Counted from the first letter of the stretch, positions 1 through 10,324 are shown. The stretch: 64,000 nucleotides of DNA from Deltaproteobacteria bacterium (GCA_016219185.1 JACRBZ010000077.1:1-64000), one strand, 5' to 3'. Notes: generated by a model from the sequence alone, not told the origin. Made by a program: numbers and translations.

Positions 1-2070
1 GACCTTTATCTGTTCCTGTGAAATACCGATGCCGGTATCCGTCACTTCAAACCGCAGGCGCACCGTCTTATCCTGCATGGAAAGAACGTTTACCGTCAGC
101 ATGACATTGCCGCTTTCTGTAAATTTGATGGCATTTCCCACCAGATTAATCAGGATCTGGCGTATTCTAAAGGGGTCACCCACCAAAGCCGCCGGCAAAT
201 CTGCCATTGGGATTTCCAGGCTCAGGCCTTTATCCTCAACTTCCCGAATCAGCAGATCCTTCACCTCGTTCAGAATCTGCGTCAATGAAAACGGAATTTG
301 CTCCAGGGTGAGTTTTCCGGCTTCGATTTTGGAAAAATCCAGAATATCGTTGATGACGTTGAGCAAGGCAGTGGCGGATAAATACGCGCTCTTGGCAAAT
401 TTATGCTGCTTTTCCGTCAACTCGGAGACCAGTAGAAGCTCAATCATTCCGATCACACCGTTCATGGGCGTTCGAATTTCATGACTCATATTGGCCAGAA
501 ACTGGGATTTGGCTATGCTTGCTGCTTCCGCGGCATTCCTGGACACCCGCAGATCCTCAGCCTGCTTGCGCTCGGTGATGTCGCGCACAATAGAGAGAAT
601 GCCAATCACCTTACCTGTTGAATCGCGCAAGAAAGAAAAATTTCCTTCGATCGGAACCGTATTCCCATCCTTGCGAATCAGCTCCAGTTCTACCATCCGT
701 GATCGCGTTGGATCTTCGTGCCCTGCACTTTCAAACGCCATTTCCTCGACGAAAATCCGCTTAGCCTTCTTAAATGCAGCCGGAGTATATGCTTGTTGCA
801 TCGTGCGTGCCATCGCCTCTTCCACGGTAAAGCCCAGAAGCCTTGTCACGGAGGGACTGACGTAGGTCAGTTGCATATCCATACCCACCGTCCAGATGAC
901 ATCCGTCGCGTTCTCGGCAAGGAGACGATAGCGGGTTTCGCTCTGGTGCAATGCTTCTTCCGCCTTCTCTCGTTCAAGATTTCTACTCTCCAACAATGAG
1001 GCCATATCATCAAAGGCTTTGGCCAGTAGACCCAACTCATCGGGTGTGTGCGCCATGCATGTTCGTGTTCCCAACTGCCCGTCGCTTAATTGTTGTGTAG
1101 CCGTGACTAACCGGTTAATAGGCCTGACAAGGTAAAATCTCCCCAAAAACCATGCCACCATTATGGCAATGGAGGCTGCAAATCCAAGGATCAATAGGTT
1201 TTTCATCATCTCAGAATTTGCTTTTTCCAGGATACTGGTTTTGGCAATGCCGATAATCATGTACAAATATGGAGGATAATGCTCCCTTAGGCGCAATTGT
1301 TTGAAAGCATAGATACGATCGACACCGTCTTGGCCGATTTTCTCAAAGATTCCCTGTTCGCGATTGCCTGATATCTTTTCAATGGTGTCAACGGGAACAG
1401 GCTGATTCGGAGCAATTGCATCGCTCATGGGCAAACGGTACAAACGTGCTCCTTTATGGTCCGCGATCGTCAATACGGAACCTTCGGACAAATTAATATT
1501 GGTTGTGAAATTACCATAGTTATCGAGCTTGAAACCGGCGATGACGATAGCCAGGAGGTTATTATCGGCATCAAGAACGGGATAGGTGTAGTTGATCGAG
1601 GGAACCTGGCTGGCCCTGCCTACAATATACTCACCAGCGGAAAAATCCAGCGTTCTTATGGCATCCCGGATGTGCTTGCGGTCTGATAGATTGATGCTGG
1701 AGTTGAACGGTATGGATGATGCGAACATCTTTCCATCGGGCGTTGCAGCGGAAAGATTGCTATAATACGGATACCGGTTGTTCAAATCGCAGAAAAGCGC
1801 GTTACAGGCCTTTGTATCCAGCTTTCTGACCTCGGGCAGATAGGCCAGCGTGCTGAGCATCTGCTTGGTTCCTGTTGCGATCTGTTCCTGTTGGGCTGCC
1901 ACGCTCTGAACCAGCATGAGGGCATTCTTTTTAGCGCCTTCGATCTCATGATTCCGGTGGTCTATGCTTGATGAGACGATGATTCCAGCGGATGGCAGAA
2001 TAAAAGCCATCAGTAACATGATTAACTTTCTGCGAATGGGCCATTGATTGATGATTTGCAGGTTTCGCAT
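1..2070 (-). CDS. Membrane sensor histidine kinase (Cache-HAMP-PAS-HisKA-HATPase), 3' end cut by window
   Basis: The reading frame opens at ATG 2070 behind an AAGAAGAG ribosome-binding site and stays open to base 1, so about 690 residues are visible and the C-terminus is missing. It starts with a membrane helix near residues 15-35, followed by an extracytoplasmic Cache-like region (about 40-270), a second helix (about 290-310), a HAMP linker and a PAS domain (about 370-495). The HisKA phospho-acceptor motif NMSHEIRTPMNGVIGM is at about 525-540. The start of the HATPase domain (NLVGNAIKFT, DTGIGIS) lies at the window edge. It should autophosphorylate on the H-box histidine in response to a periplasmic ligand. 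The HEIRTPMNG type often belongs to hybrid kinases with a C-terminal receiver, which would be outside the window. Ligand unknown. Confidence 0.93.
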   Translation of the reverse strand, partial: MRNLQIINQWPIRRKLIMLLMAFILPSAGIIVSSSIDHRNHEIEGAKKNALMLVQSVAAQQEQIATGTKQMLSTLAYLPEVRKLDTKACNALFCDLNNRYPYYSNLSAATPDGKMFASSIPFNSSINLSDRKHIRDAIRTLDFSAGEYIVGRASQVPSINYTYPVLDADNNLLAIVIAGFKLDNYGNFTTNINLSEGSVLTIADHKGARLYRLPMSDAIAPNQPVPVDTIEKISGNREQGIFEKIGQDGVDRIYAFKQLRLREHYPPYLYMIIGIAKTSILEKANSEMMKNLLILGFAASIAIMVAWFLGRFYLVRPINRLVTATQQLSDGQLGTRTCMAHTPDELGLLAKAFDDMASLLESRNLEREKAEEALHQSETRYRLLAENATDVIWTVGMDMQLTYVSPSVTRLLGFTVEEAMARTMQQAYTPAAFKKAKRIFVEEMAFESAGHEDPTRSRMVELELIRKDGNTVPIEGNFSFLRDSTGKVIGILSIVRDITERKQAEDLRVSRNAAEAASIAKSQFLANMSHEIRTPMNGVIGMIELLLVSELTEKQHKFAKSAYLSATALLNVINDILDFSKIEAGKLTLEQIPFSLTQILNEVKDLLIREVEDKGLSLEIPMADLPAALVGDPFRIRQILINLVGNAIKFTESGNVMLTVNVLSMQDKTVRLRFEVTDTGIGISQEQIKV

Positions 2071-2221
2071 AATCTTGTCTCTTCTTTCGACAGATTCGAA
2101 ATAAATCCTGGAATTGCTGGTTTGGTGGCCTTTAACAACATAATACTTATTTGATTATGTTTGCAACTATTATTGATATCAGAGCGTTAATCAAGTGGTG
2201 ATGAGCGACCCGAGTTGCGGA

Positions 2222-4954
2222 TCATACCCTTTCCCTGTACGCAGACTCCCGGAAACGTATCCGGAACCGCGTCCCCCCGGTTCCTTGAACTTCCACCTGT
2301 CCCCGGAGCTGATGCTCCGTAAGCTGCACCACGGATTCAAGACCCAGTGAATCGCATTTCCGGATATCCAGGCCTTCGGGCAGTCCCACCCCGTTGTCCT
2401 CCACCCTCATTTCGATCTCCGCATCGGCTTTCCGGCGCAGCACGACCCTGATCTTTCCCTCCCGCTCTCCGGGAAAAGCATGTTCCAACGCATTGGAGAT
2501 CAGTTCGTTTATAATCAGACCGCACGGCATCGCGGCATCGATGAGCACGGAAACGCTTTCCAGGTCCATCTGAAGGGAAATTGCCTCCGGCTTCCTGGCA
2601 TGGCTCTTCACAATCATCCGGGCAAGATCCCGGATGTAGTCCCCGAGGTCTATCCTGGAGAGATTTTTTGCCTGATAGAGCTTCTGGTGCAACAGAGCCA
2701 TGGATTTGATCCGGTTGATCGTGTCCCTGAACATATCCAGAACAGCTTCATCCGTGATTCCTTCGGACTGGAGATTGAGAAAACCGATGATGACCTGCAT
2801 GTTGTTCCGGGTCCGGTGGTAGAGTTCTTTCAGCAATAGCTCCTTCTCGGCCAGGGACGCGCGCACGCGCTCTTCCGCCCGCTTGCGTTCGGTGATGTCT
2901 TCGATGCAGACCAGCACTGCCTGTTGCCCTTTTGCCTCCAACAAAACCGTGGAAATCAGCACTTGTGTCTGAATGGGACCGCTGCCCAAGTCAAGTAATA
3001 AACTGGCTTCCCTTCGGCAGGCCTGTCCGGCGTTTTGCATATCCAAGATCGCAAGGCGCACCCCGCAACTTGCGCAATGCGGACCATAACCGCAGCCACT
3101 GGGATCATCCAGCGTATACAGGCATTTCAGGGCTTCGCCCGGCCGCAACCCGACGATGTCCGCCGGCAGATGATCCGCATCGCGAATAAGGGACCGGTTT
3201 GCCTTGAGCACGCGAAGTTCCTGATCAACAAGCAGCAGCATCAACGGTACATTATCGTAGATAACGGCCAATTCAGCCTCGCTCTCCCGCAGGGTGATCT
3301 CCATTTTTTTGCGTTCAAGGACCTCTTTTGCCAGTTTTCTGTTCCAGAATAACATGATACTTGAGATGATTCCCAGTATCCCTCCGGCCGAAAGTATCCC
3401 CATTATAACGGGTTGCCATGCGACAGCATGCTCATAACGGACCGGCATCCAGTGATCAAAGATTTGATCGTGTTCCCGGGGGGTGATGGAATCAATGGCT
3501 TTGTTCAAAATACTGACGAATTCAGGCCAGTCATTGCGAACGGCGAATTTGAACAAAATATCCTCGAATCCCGCCTGCCCCGCGATTTTAAGATTGGCGA
3601 ACTGATATTTCTGCATCAGGTATCCGTCTACAACGAATGTGCCGATAAACGCATCCGCATTGCCGCTGGAGACGGACTTCATCGCTTCAAGCGGATTATC
3701 CGTGGGATAAACATCAATTTCCGGATGATCTTTCTTCAGTTGGTCATAAATGGAGATATTCTTGACAATTACAGCCTTCTTCCCGGCCAGATCTTTAACA
3801 TCTTTGATATACGGAGCCCCTATCCGGTTGACGATCTCCCAGTGCAGCGCAAAACAGGAATGGGTCAAATCCATAAACCGATCGAGCTGTATGTTCATGA
3901 ACGCGGGAACCATATCGGTCTGCCGGGTTTGTATCAATTCAGGCAATTCGGACGGCGGCGCATATACCAGTTCAAAATGGATGCCGATCCGTTTGCTGAA
4001 GACATCCAGATAATCCGGAACGATTCCCTGAAATCTCTTGCCTTCGCTCAGAAACATCACGGGCGGAAACACATCGTGAATGCTGACTTTTACGGTGGGA
4101 TGCGCGTTCAACCATGCCTTCTCCGCAGATGTCAGCCGGATCAATCCCCCCCTTTGTCCCAGAAGAGAATCCGAGGGTGTCCTGAAATAGCGCTTCTCAG
4201 GGTCCGGAACCCAGTGTTTTTCAATTTCAGCAAATTCCTCATTGGATATGAGGTCGAGTCCTTTGTCCACGAGGGATAACAGGTCCCTGTTTTGCTTCAG
4301 CACGCAGGCGTGGACCTTTCTTGCGAAAAGCCCTTCATCACTGGACGCGAACTCGCCTGCCAGGCCCAATTGGGTAAACATCCCCGATGTGGACGCCGGA
4401 GTGCTTAAAAAGGCCCGGATTTTTCCTTCCCGCGCCGCATGGATCATGTCTTCAATGGCGACAAACGGAACAAATTCAATATCCGGGTAACGTTGATTCA
4501 ATTGTTCTTCCAGATAGGTGCCTCCGATTATCCCGATTTTTTGACCATTAAGCCGGCTGATGTTCAGTGCTTTATCATTCTTTTTCGAGAAGAATAAACA
4601 AAGACTGAATTCATAAATGGGCTGCGAAAAGCCCATCCATTCATCGCGCTCTTCCGAATAATTGAGCGCGCTGTGTATATCCGCGGCGCCGCTTTTAAAG
4701 GCGGCATACCCCTCTTTGAAGTCGGCAATATGAAATTCAATTTTCCGGCCGGTTTTTTCAGCCCAGAGCCGCCACATATCCACGAAAAACCCGGCGGGCT
4801 GGCCTTCAACATTGAGAAAAGACATCAGGGGCAAATCATTTCTTAACATGATCACGAGCGTGCCATTGCTCCCGGTTTGCTCTATTGCGGACGCTGCCGA
4901 AACATGACATGCCAAGCCCAGTAACATGAGACAAAGGATGGTTTTGAGTTTCAT
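2222..4954 (-). CDS. Sensor histidine kinase with two periplasmic solute-binding domains and HisKA_2 transmitter
   Basis: A 910-residue protein with a signal peptide (residues 1-23), two tandem SBP_bac_3-type domains (about 28-250 and 275-505), one membrane helix (about 515-540), a PAS domain (about 560-690) and a HisKA_2/HATPase transmitter. The transmitter shows ELYHRTRNNMQVIIGFL as phospho-acceptor, and NELISNALEHAF and EDNGVGLP as ATP-binding motifs. The architecture resembles BvgS-type sensors that bind amino acids or other small solutes in the periplasm. The start has a good site (GAGGAATTCC-ATG). The PAS domain holds a Cys-rich stretch (CGYGPHCASCG, preceded by C-L-Y), which could hold a metal or sense redox; this is inference. 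Its transmitter is strongly similar to that of the kinase at 5401-7089. It sits just downstream of a receiver-only regulator, its likely partner. Confidence 0.93.
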   Translation of the reverse strand: MKLKTILCLMLLGLACHVSAASAIEQTGSNGTLVIMLRNDLPLMSFLNVEGQPAGFFVDMWRLWAEKTGRKIEFHIADFKEGYAAFKSGAADIHSALNYSEERDEWMGFSQPIYEFSLCLFFSKKNDKALNISRLNGQKIGIIGGTYLEEQLNQRYPDIEFVPFVAIEDMIHAAREGKIRAFLSTPASTSGMFTQLGLAGEFASSDEGLFARKVHACVLKQNRDLLSLVDKGLDLISNEEFAEIEKHWVPDPEKRYFRTPSDSLLGQRGGLIRLTSAEKAWLNAHPTVKVSIHDVFPPVMFLSEGKRFQGIVPDYLDVFSKRIGIHFELVYAPPSELPELIQTRQTDMVPAFMNIQLDRFMDLTHSCFALHWEIVNRIGAPYIKDVKDLAGKKAVIVKNISIYDQLKKDHPEIDVYPTDNPLEAMKSVSSGNADAFIGTFVVDGYLMQKYQFANLKIAGQAGFEDILFKFAVRNDWPEFVSILNKAIDSITPREHDQIFDHWMPVRYEHAVAWQPVIMGILSAGGILGIISSIMLFWNRKLAKEVLERKKMEITLRESEAELAVIYDNVPLMLLLVDQELRVLKANRSLIRDADHLPADIVGLRPGEALKCLYTLDDPSGCGYGPHCASCGVRLAILDMQNAGQACRREASLLLDLGSGPIQTQVLISTVLLEAKGQQAVLVCIEDITERKRAEERVRASLAEKELLLKELYHRTRNNMQVIIGFLNLQSEGITDEAVLDMFRDTINRIKSMALLHQKLYQAKNLSRIDLGDYIRDLARMIVKSHARKPEAISLQMDLESVSVLIDAAMPCGLIINELISNALEHAFPGEREGKIRVVLRRKADAEIEMRVEDNGVGLPEGLDIRKCDSLGLESVVQLTEHQLRGQVEVQGTGGTRFRIRFRESAYRERV

Positions 4955-5003
4955 GGAATTCCTCGAAGAAACCGCAAAATGATAAGGTGAATCACTTCAG
5001 CCG

Positions 5004-5381
5004 TCACTTCCGGCCCCGCTCCAGTGCCTGAGAGATGGCCAGACGGATATCCTCCGGCTCGATCGGTTTCACCAGCAGGTCAACACATTCCATCGCGTTT
5101 ACCCGCATCGAGATATCATCGTCCATATAGCCGGTCATAAAAACGATCGGAATATCCGCCAGTGATCGTATTTCCCGGGAAGCTTCAAAACCGTCCATCT
5201 GCCCGGCCAGAAGAATATCCATCAGGATCACATCAGGCTTTTCCCGACGCGCTATCCGAATCGCCTCCTCTCCCGTGGAGGCTCGTTCACACACCGTGTA
5301 GCCATAAAGTCTCAATGCCCGCGTAATAGACATGGCGCTGATGGCTTCATCTTCAACAATCAGTATCCTGATTTTTTCCAT
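5004..5381 (-). CDS. Single-domain response regulator (receiver only)
   Basis: 125 residues made of one CheY-like receiver: acidic pocket in ILIVEDE, phospho-acceptor Asp in DVILMDILLAG, conserved Thr in FMTGY and Lys in LLVKPIEP. I take ATG 5381 because it has an AGGT-type site (GAGGTACGAATA-ATG) and begins exactly at the domain edge. The longer open frame to 5531 would add 50 residues that overlap the upstream kinase gene and look non-coding. The upstream kinase ends 19 bp before, so the two genes are probably cotranscribed. Receiver proteins of this kind are commonly paired with HisKA_2 kinases, and here one lies on each side. There is no output domain, so it probably acts by protein contact or in a phosphorelay. 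Confidence 0.93.
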   Translation of the reverse strand: MEKIRILIVEDEAISAMSITRALRLYGYTVCERASTGEEAIRIARREKPDVILMDILLAGQMDGFEASREIRSLADIPIVFMTGYMDDDISMRVNAMECVDLLVKPIEPEDIRLAISQALERGRK

Positions 5382-5400
5382 TATTCGTACCTCATTGGAA

Positions 5401-7089
5401 TTAGGAATTACAAACCCTTTCTTTGTATTCCGGTTCTCTGAATCGTATCCGGAACCGCGTTCCGCTTTCCATTCGGAGAACTTCCGCCCGACCCCGGAGT
5501 TGGTGTTCCGCCAGATGCAGGACCGATTCAAGACCCAGGGATTCGCATTTCCGGATATCCGAGTCTTCCGGCAATCCCACCCCGTTGTCCTCCACCCCTA
5601 TCTCGATTTCTGCATCGGCATTTCGGCGCAGTTCGATCCGGATCTTTCCATCACGCTCTCCGGGAAAGGCATGTTTCAAGGCGTTGGAGATCAGTTCATT
5701 CAGAATCAGACCGCACGGAACCGCAACGTCAATCAAGACGGAAATGCCCTCCAGATCCATCTGAAAGGAAATTGCTCCCGGCTTCCTGGCATGGCTCTTC
5801 ACAATCATCCCGACAAGATCCCGAATATAGTCCCCGAGGTCTATCCTGGAGAGATTTTTTGCCTGATAGAGTTTCTGGTGCACCAGGGCCATGGATTTGA
5901 TCCGGTTGATCGTGTCCCTGAACATATCCAGAACGGCTTCATCCGTGATCCTTTGGGACTGAAGGCTGAGAAAACCGATGATGACCTGCATGTTGTTCCG
6001 GGTCCGATGGTAGAGTTCCTTAAGCAGCAACTCCTTCTCGTGCAGCGATGTTCTCAGGGAATCCGCCGCCAGATACTGTTCGCGGTAAAACCGCATGCTC
6101 CGCTGCCGCCAGACAAACCCAAGGCCCATGCCGGCACTGATAAGCAGGGCAATGATCACCAGGCCCATCATCCACAAACGTTCCCTCAGGGGTCCGTACA
6201 CTTCCGATGCATTCATGCGGGCAATGATAAACCAGGGCGAACCAAGAACAGCGCGCGCAGCGACAAATTCCGGCAAACCCTGGTAATCAATGCCTTCCAT
6301 GATGCCTTCCTGTCCCAGAACCGCCTTCACGACTGGCATTTCTATTCCCCGGAGGGGGATGCGCAGCCCAAGGGCCGTGTTTTTCCGAAACCTGAGCTCG
6401 TTCAGATAGAGCACATCGTTTCCATCCTTGCGGATGAGCAGGGTTTCGGCCGTATGGCTTGGCGTGGGCCAGCGACTGATTAATGGATAGAGATACCGGG
6501 TGGGATCAATACGCAGAGCAAGGACTCCGATGGCCCGGCTATCGCCGTCATCTCCGAAGATGGGAACCAGAACCGCCAGATGAATTTCCGGATCATATTC
6601 GTTCCGGTAAAAATCCTGAAAAGTCACTTCACCCGACCGCGGGGTTTCGGAAATTTTTTGCGAAATCGACAGTGCAACCGGCGCAAGGTCACCTGGAACG
6701 GATAAACGACTTACGCCCTGGGCATCCAGCAATCGAATCCGATCATAATCAAAGTACATCCGGTATTTGTCTATCCATGCATGAAGTTTCGATTGGGCAT
6801 CCGCATCTGCCGGGTTTTCGAAATAGCGCCGCACCAGGACGGAAAAAGCGGTGTTTCTAAAAATAATATATCCATCCGCCAGACGTTCGTTGCGCCAGGC
6901 CGTCAGTTCATCCGCTTTCAGCTCGGCGATCACGGAAAGCTGGCGTTCCACCTCGGTACGATAGAGTTTTTCGTAGTTCCGGTAGTAAAGGTATCCGCTG
7001 ATGACTATGCCGGCGGCCAGGAGAATAAAAATGGCGATGAAAACAACGGATGTATGCGTTTCTTTGCCAGGCTTATCCTTGCTGGTCAT
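5401..7089 (-). CDS. Sensor histidine kinase, Cache domain with HisKA_2 transmitter
   Basis: 562 residues from ATG 7089, which has GGAAGG four bases upstream; the longer frame to 7134 has a poorly placed site. Membrane helices at about 15-35 and 305-325 bracket a double-Cache-like periplasmic sensor. The transmitter follows: ELYHRTRNNMQVIIGFLSL (HisKA_2 H-box), then NELISNALKHAF and EDNGVGLP (HATPase). The last 220 residues are roughly 80% identical by eye to those of the kinase at 2222-4954, while the sensor halves are unrelated, so one transmitter was duplicated and joined to a different sensor. It is followed at 19 bp by the receiver-only regulator. Cache sensors usually bind small organic acids or amino acids; no ligand can be assigned here. 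Confidence 0.93.
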   Translation of the reverse strand: MTSKDKPGKETHTSVVFIAIFILLAAGIVISGYLYYRNYEKLYRTEVERQLSVIAELKADELTAWRNERLADGYIIFRNTAFSVLVRRYFENPADADAQSKLHAWIDKYRMYFDYDRIRLLDAQGVSRLSVPGDLAPVALSISQKISETPRSGEVTFQDFYRNEYDPEIHLAVLVPIFGDDGDSRAIGVLALRIDPTRYLYPLISRWPTPSHTAETLLIRKDGNDVLYLNELRFRKNTALGLRIPLRGIEMPVVKAVLGQEGIMEGIDYQGLPEFVAARAVLGSPWFIIARMNASEVYGPLRERLWMMGLVIIALLISAGMGLGFVWRQRSMRFYREQYLAADSLRTSLHEKELLLKELYHRTRNNMQVIIGFLSLQSQRITDEAVLDMFRDTINRIKSMALVHQKLYQAKNLSRIDLGDYIRDLVGMIVKSHARKPGAISFQMDLEGISVLIDVAVPCGLILNELISNALKHAFPGERDGKIRIELRRNADAEIEIGVEDNGVGLPEDSDIRKCESLGLESVLHLAEHQLRGRAEVLRMESGTRFRIRFREPEYKERVCNS

Positions 7090-7215
7090 TGTGCCTTCCA
7101 GTATCTTTCCGCATTCATTCGGGTCATCAGTCATCTCCAGGATTGGAGAGAGCTGCGTCTATATTTTCCTCGCAGGCTTTAAAGCCAACATACGCTTTTT
7201 CGAGCAGGCAGGCAT

Positions 7216-8586
7216 TCATGCGACACCATAGGCTTCCAGTTTCCGCCTGAGGGTGTTCAGGCCGATGCCCAGAAGTCTGGCTGTCATGGACTTGTTTTTC
7301 CCGGTCTGTTCATAGACCCTGAATATATGCTCCCTTTCCAGCTCGGAAAGGGACTGCACAACCTGAAGGCGTCCATGAATCCTGAAAGTTGAAGGGCTTG
7401 TTTTCTTGTGGAGTTGTTCGGGAAGGGCATCCGGTGTGATCATCCTCCCTGAACTCAGATTTGCGGCCGACTGGATGATGGACCGCAGCTCCCGGATGTT
7501 TCCCGGATATCCGTATTCCAGGAGCATCTCCAGGGCTTGCGCATCCATCTCTTTTTTTCTCTTGCCAGGGGAAAACTCCTGCAAAAATCGTTCAATCAAC
7601 AGCGGAATGTCTTCTTTTCTTTCCCGTAGCGGCGGAAGTTCCAGCCAGGCCCCCTTGAGGCGGTAGTAAAGGTCTTTTCGAAACTCCCCCTTTTGCATGA
7701 GCCGATCCAGGTTCATGTTCGTGGCGGCGATGAAGCGAAGATCCGCTTTTTGCGCGCTGCTTTTCCCCAGCTTCATGTACTCTCCTTCCTGTAACACCCG
7801 AAGCAGTTTCCCCTGGAGCTCCAAAGGAAGGTTTCCGATCTCGTCGAGAAAAAGCGTACCCCGGTGGGTGTGTTCGATATAGCCGGCGCGGTCTTCGCCC
7901 GCTCCCGTAAAGGCTCCCCGGGTATGACCGAAGAACTCCGCATCAAACAGGGTCGATGACTGGGAAGCCATGTTGACAGCGGTAAAAGGCGCCCTGGCCC
8001 TGGGGCTGATCTCGTGAATCGCCCTGGCCAGGAGTTCTTTTCCGGTCCCGCTTTCTCCGGTAATCAGGATGGGAACATTGCTTGCCGCATGAAGTTCGGC
8101 CTCCTTGAGAACCCTGATGATCCGGGGCGATTGGGTGAGAATGGGCCTGAAAGCCTCTTCATGAATGAGCCGTAGCGGGGGGCCTTTCTTATCCAGATTC
8201 AGAATTTCAAGAAGACGCTTTCTTTCAAGTGCCCGCTCGATGACAATGATCAGGTCCTCCCGGGAGACGGGCTTCACAAGATAGTCATACGCACCTTTTT
8301 TCAGACAATCCACTGCAACCCTTGCCTCGTTCAGCGCAGACACCATGACGCATTCCGTATCCGGACTGTGTTTCTTGATAAACTCCAGCAGCTCCACCCC
8401 GTTCATACCGGGCATGGTGACATCGATCAGGGCAAGATCAAATGAGGTTCCGTCCTGAAAGCCGGAAGCGAACAGAAGCGGGTCCTTCTCCACGCGAATG
8501 TTTCGAAAGCCTGCGGTGATCAGCCCTCTTCTTACGCTTTCAAGAAAGTCCCGTTCATCATCGATAATGATAATGCTGTTTCCCAT
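7216..8586 (-). CDS. Sigma-54-dependent response regulator, NtrC family
   Basis: 456 residues: receiver (about 1-120, phospho-acceptor in LALIDVTMPGMNG), AAA+ sigma-54 interaction domain (about 160-385) and a Fis-type HTH at the C-terminus (TARLLGIGLNTLRRKLEAYG). Walker A is GESGTGKELLAR, the sigma-54 contact loop GAFTGA is intact, Walker B is GTLFLDEIG, and RELRSIIQ is in the sensor II area. It should open sigma-54 promoters after phosphorylation by a neighbouring kinase. I prefer ATG 8586; an in-frame GTG at 8607 would add seven residues. It stands alone between the kinase gene at 5401-7089 and the MCP at 8768. Its targets are unknown, but sigma-54-like promoters occur in the window (11455, 24137, 44450, 47045). 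Confidence 0.94.
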   Translation of the reverse strand: MGNSIIIIDDERDFLESVRRGLITAGFRNIRVEKDPLLFASGFQDGTSFDLALIDVTMPGMNGVELLEFIKKHSPDTECVMVSALNEARVAVDCLKKGAYDYLVKPVSREDLIIVIERALERKRLLEILNLDKKGPPLRLIHEEAFRPILTQSPRIIRVLKEAELHAASNVPILITGESGTGKELLARAIHEISPRARAPFTAVNMASQSSTLFDAEFFGHTRGAFTGAGEDRAGYIEHTHRGTLFLDEIGNLPLELQGKLLRVLQEGEYMKLGKSSAQKADLRFIAATNMNLDRLMQKGEFRKDLYYRLKGAWLELPPLRERKEDIPLLIERFLQEFSPGKRKKEMDAQALEMLLEYGYPGNIRELRSIIQSAANLSSGRMITPDALPEQLHKKTSPSTFRIHGRLQVVQSLSELEREHIFRVYEQTGKNKSMTARLLGIGLNTLRRKLEAYGVA

Positions 8587-8767
8587 GACTGTTTCCCGTC
8601 CTGTCACTTTATACCCACGACCCCGGATTCTCCGCTCAGAAATATTTCATCGCAGCAGCCGGGAATGCCTTCTTTCCGGACCTTCTCCCGAATCGGGTAT
8701 CCTGCTCCAGAATTCATTTCAATTTACATGGATAAATATAGCATTTCCCGTGACAGTTTGGAACTGT

Positions 8768-10264
8768 TCAAAGAAAAGCCAGCCCCTCCGGGGGCAAAGG
8801 TTCCCCAGGATTCATCCGATCACGACCATTTCCGTTCCCAGAGACTATGGCGACCAGTTCCTGGACAAAATCCTTCATCTGCTCCGCCTGGCCATTCATC
8901 TCCTCCGAGGCGCTGGCGTTTTCTTCCGCATTGGCCGCATTCTGCTGAACCACTTTGTCCATCTCGGAAACGGCCTTATTCACCTGCTCGACGCCTTGGG
9001 CCTGCTCTCTTGAGGCTGCAGTGATCTCTGCCACCAATTCGCCCACCCTGGCCGTGCCCTCGGCCATACTGGAAAAATCCCGGGAAGTTATCGTGACGAC
9101 ATCGGCTCCTTCCTTGATCTTCTTCATCGTACCCTCAATCAGGTCCGCGGTGTTTCTGGCCGCGTCGGCCGCCCGCATGGCAAGATTTCTCACCTCGTCT
9201 GCGACTACCGCAAAGCCTGCACCCGCCTCTCCGGCCCTTGCCGCCTCCACCGCTGCATTAAGTGCCAGGAGATTGGTCTGGAAGGCGATTTCATCAATCG
9301 TCTTGATGATTTTTGAGGTCTCTTCGCTGGCCCGGGTGATTTCCGCCATGGATCGGGTCAACTGGTTCATGGACGTTCCCGCCTGATCCACGACTCGGCT
9401 GGCATCTTTCATGAGGGTATCTGCCTGGGCGGCGTTATTCGAGTTCTGCTTTACCATGGAAGAGATCTCCTCCAGGCTGGCCGCGGTCTCTTCAATGGTC
9501 GCCGCCTGCTGGGATGATCCTTCAGCCAGTTGCTGACTTGAAGAAGCAACTTGCACCGAAGCGGATGCCACCTGCTCCGCGCCTTCGGCAATCCCGGCGG
9601 AGATACGCGTGAGGGATCCGGTGATTTCTCTGCTGATCAAAAAGGAAGCCAGCAGACCCAGGGCCAGGGCAAAGATGCTCAATGAGACCATGAGCATCCG
9701 GTTGGCGGCGTAGGAACGGTTTGCCTCCTGCCCGGTCTTGTTCAGTTTTTCCTCCTGGAACTGGATCAGTTCGCCCAGGGCCTCGATCAATTTTCTCTGG
9801 GGAACCCTCACTTCGTTCATGAGGACTTGTGTCGCCTCGGCGTCCTTATTGGCCAGGCCGAGTTCCAGAACCTTGTTCGTTAAGGGGCTGACCTTTTCCT
9901 GACCTTCGCTGATTCTGGCCATGATCTCTTTGCCCTGATCGCTCTTGATCATCCCTGAAAGCTTCTGATATGCCTGAGCAAATTGCAATCGGGCCTCCTC
10001 CATCCGCTGTTTTTCAGCCAGATACAGCTTCTCGTCCATGCTGAGGACCACATTGCGCACTGCCCGGGCAATCACGTTTATTTGATTGATCATGTCATTG
10101 GCCAATGACACCTTCCCATTCTCTTCCGTCAATATCTTTACCAGATCGGAATTGCTTGAACTCATGCCCCTCAGTCCGACAGCAGCCACAAGGACCAGCA
10201 GGATCAATACCGCGCTGAATCCGACATAAAGTTTTGTTCCAATCCTTGCTTGTGAAAGAATCAT
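8768..10264 (-). CDS. Methyl-accepting chemotaxis protein
   Basis: 498 residues. An N-terminal membrane helix (about 10-30) is followed by a four-helix-bundle-like periplasmic region (about 35-185), a second helix (about 190-210), and a cytoplasmic signalling domain with the hairpin tip at about 325-370 ([19 protein letters not shown], then [12 protein letters not shown]). The HAMP linker after the second helix is short or unclear. Glu/Gln pairs suited for methylation are present in the coiled coil. The C-terminus ends PPEGLAFL, with no NWETF-like tether for CheR. The gene has a strong AAGGAGG site. No cheA or cheW is in the window, but a CheB-CheR fusion lies about 6 kb upstream on the same strand. 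It transmits a periplasmic signal to a CheA kinase encoded elsewhere. Confidence 0.95.
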   Translation of the reverse strand: MILSQARIGTKLYVGFSAVLILLVLVAAVGLRGMSSSNSDLVKILTEENGKVSLANDMINQINVIARAVRNVVLSMDEKLYLAEKQRMEEARLQFAQAYQKLSGMIKSDQGKEIMARISEGQEKVSPLTNKVLELGLANKDAEATQVLMNEVRVPQRKLIEALGELIQFQEEKLNKTGQEANRSYAANRMLMVSLSIFALALGLLASFLISREITGSLTRISAGIAEGAEQVASASVQVASSSQQLAEGSSQQAATIEETAASLEEISSMVKQNSNNAAQADTLMKDASRVVDQAGTSMNQLTRSMAEITRASEETSKIIKTIDEIAFQTNLLALNAAVEAARAGEAGAGFAVVADEVRNLAMRAADAARNTADLIEGTMKKIKEGADVVTITSRDFSSMAEGTARVGELVAEITAASREQAQGVEQVNKAVSEMDKVVQQNAANAEENASASEEMNGQAEQMKDFVQELVAIVSGNGNGRDRMNPGEPLPPEGLAFL

Positions 10265-10324
10265 GTTTCGGTGCCTCCTTCTTTGAGTTATCTTAATCTT
10301 ATACTTACAAAAATCGCTTCACGA

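Noticed and set aside
29-999. Three open frames on the plus strand at the window start
   Set aside because: They lie antisense to the PAS-HisKA kinase, whose motifs (NMSHEIRTPMNG) are on the minus strand.
3413-4279. 288-codon plus-strand open frame
   Set aside because: Antisense to the second solute-binding domain of the kinase at 2222-4954; no start signals and no domain.
5332-6483. 383-codon plus-strand open frame
   Set aside because: Antisense to the Cache kinase and receiver genes; composition mirrors them and it has no motif.
7160-7185. TGGC-like sequence upstream of the Cache kinase gene
   Set aside because: Spacing between GG and GC is one base too long for sigma-54.
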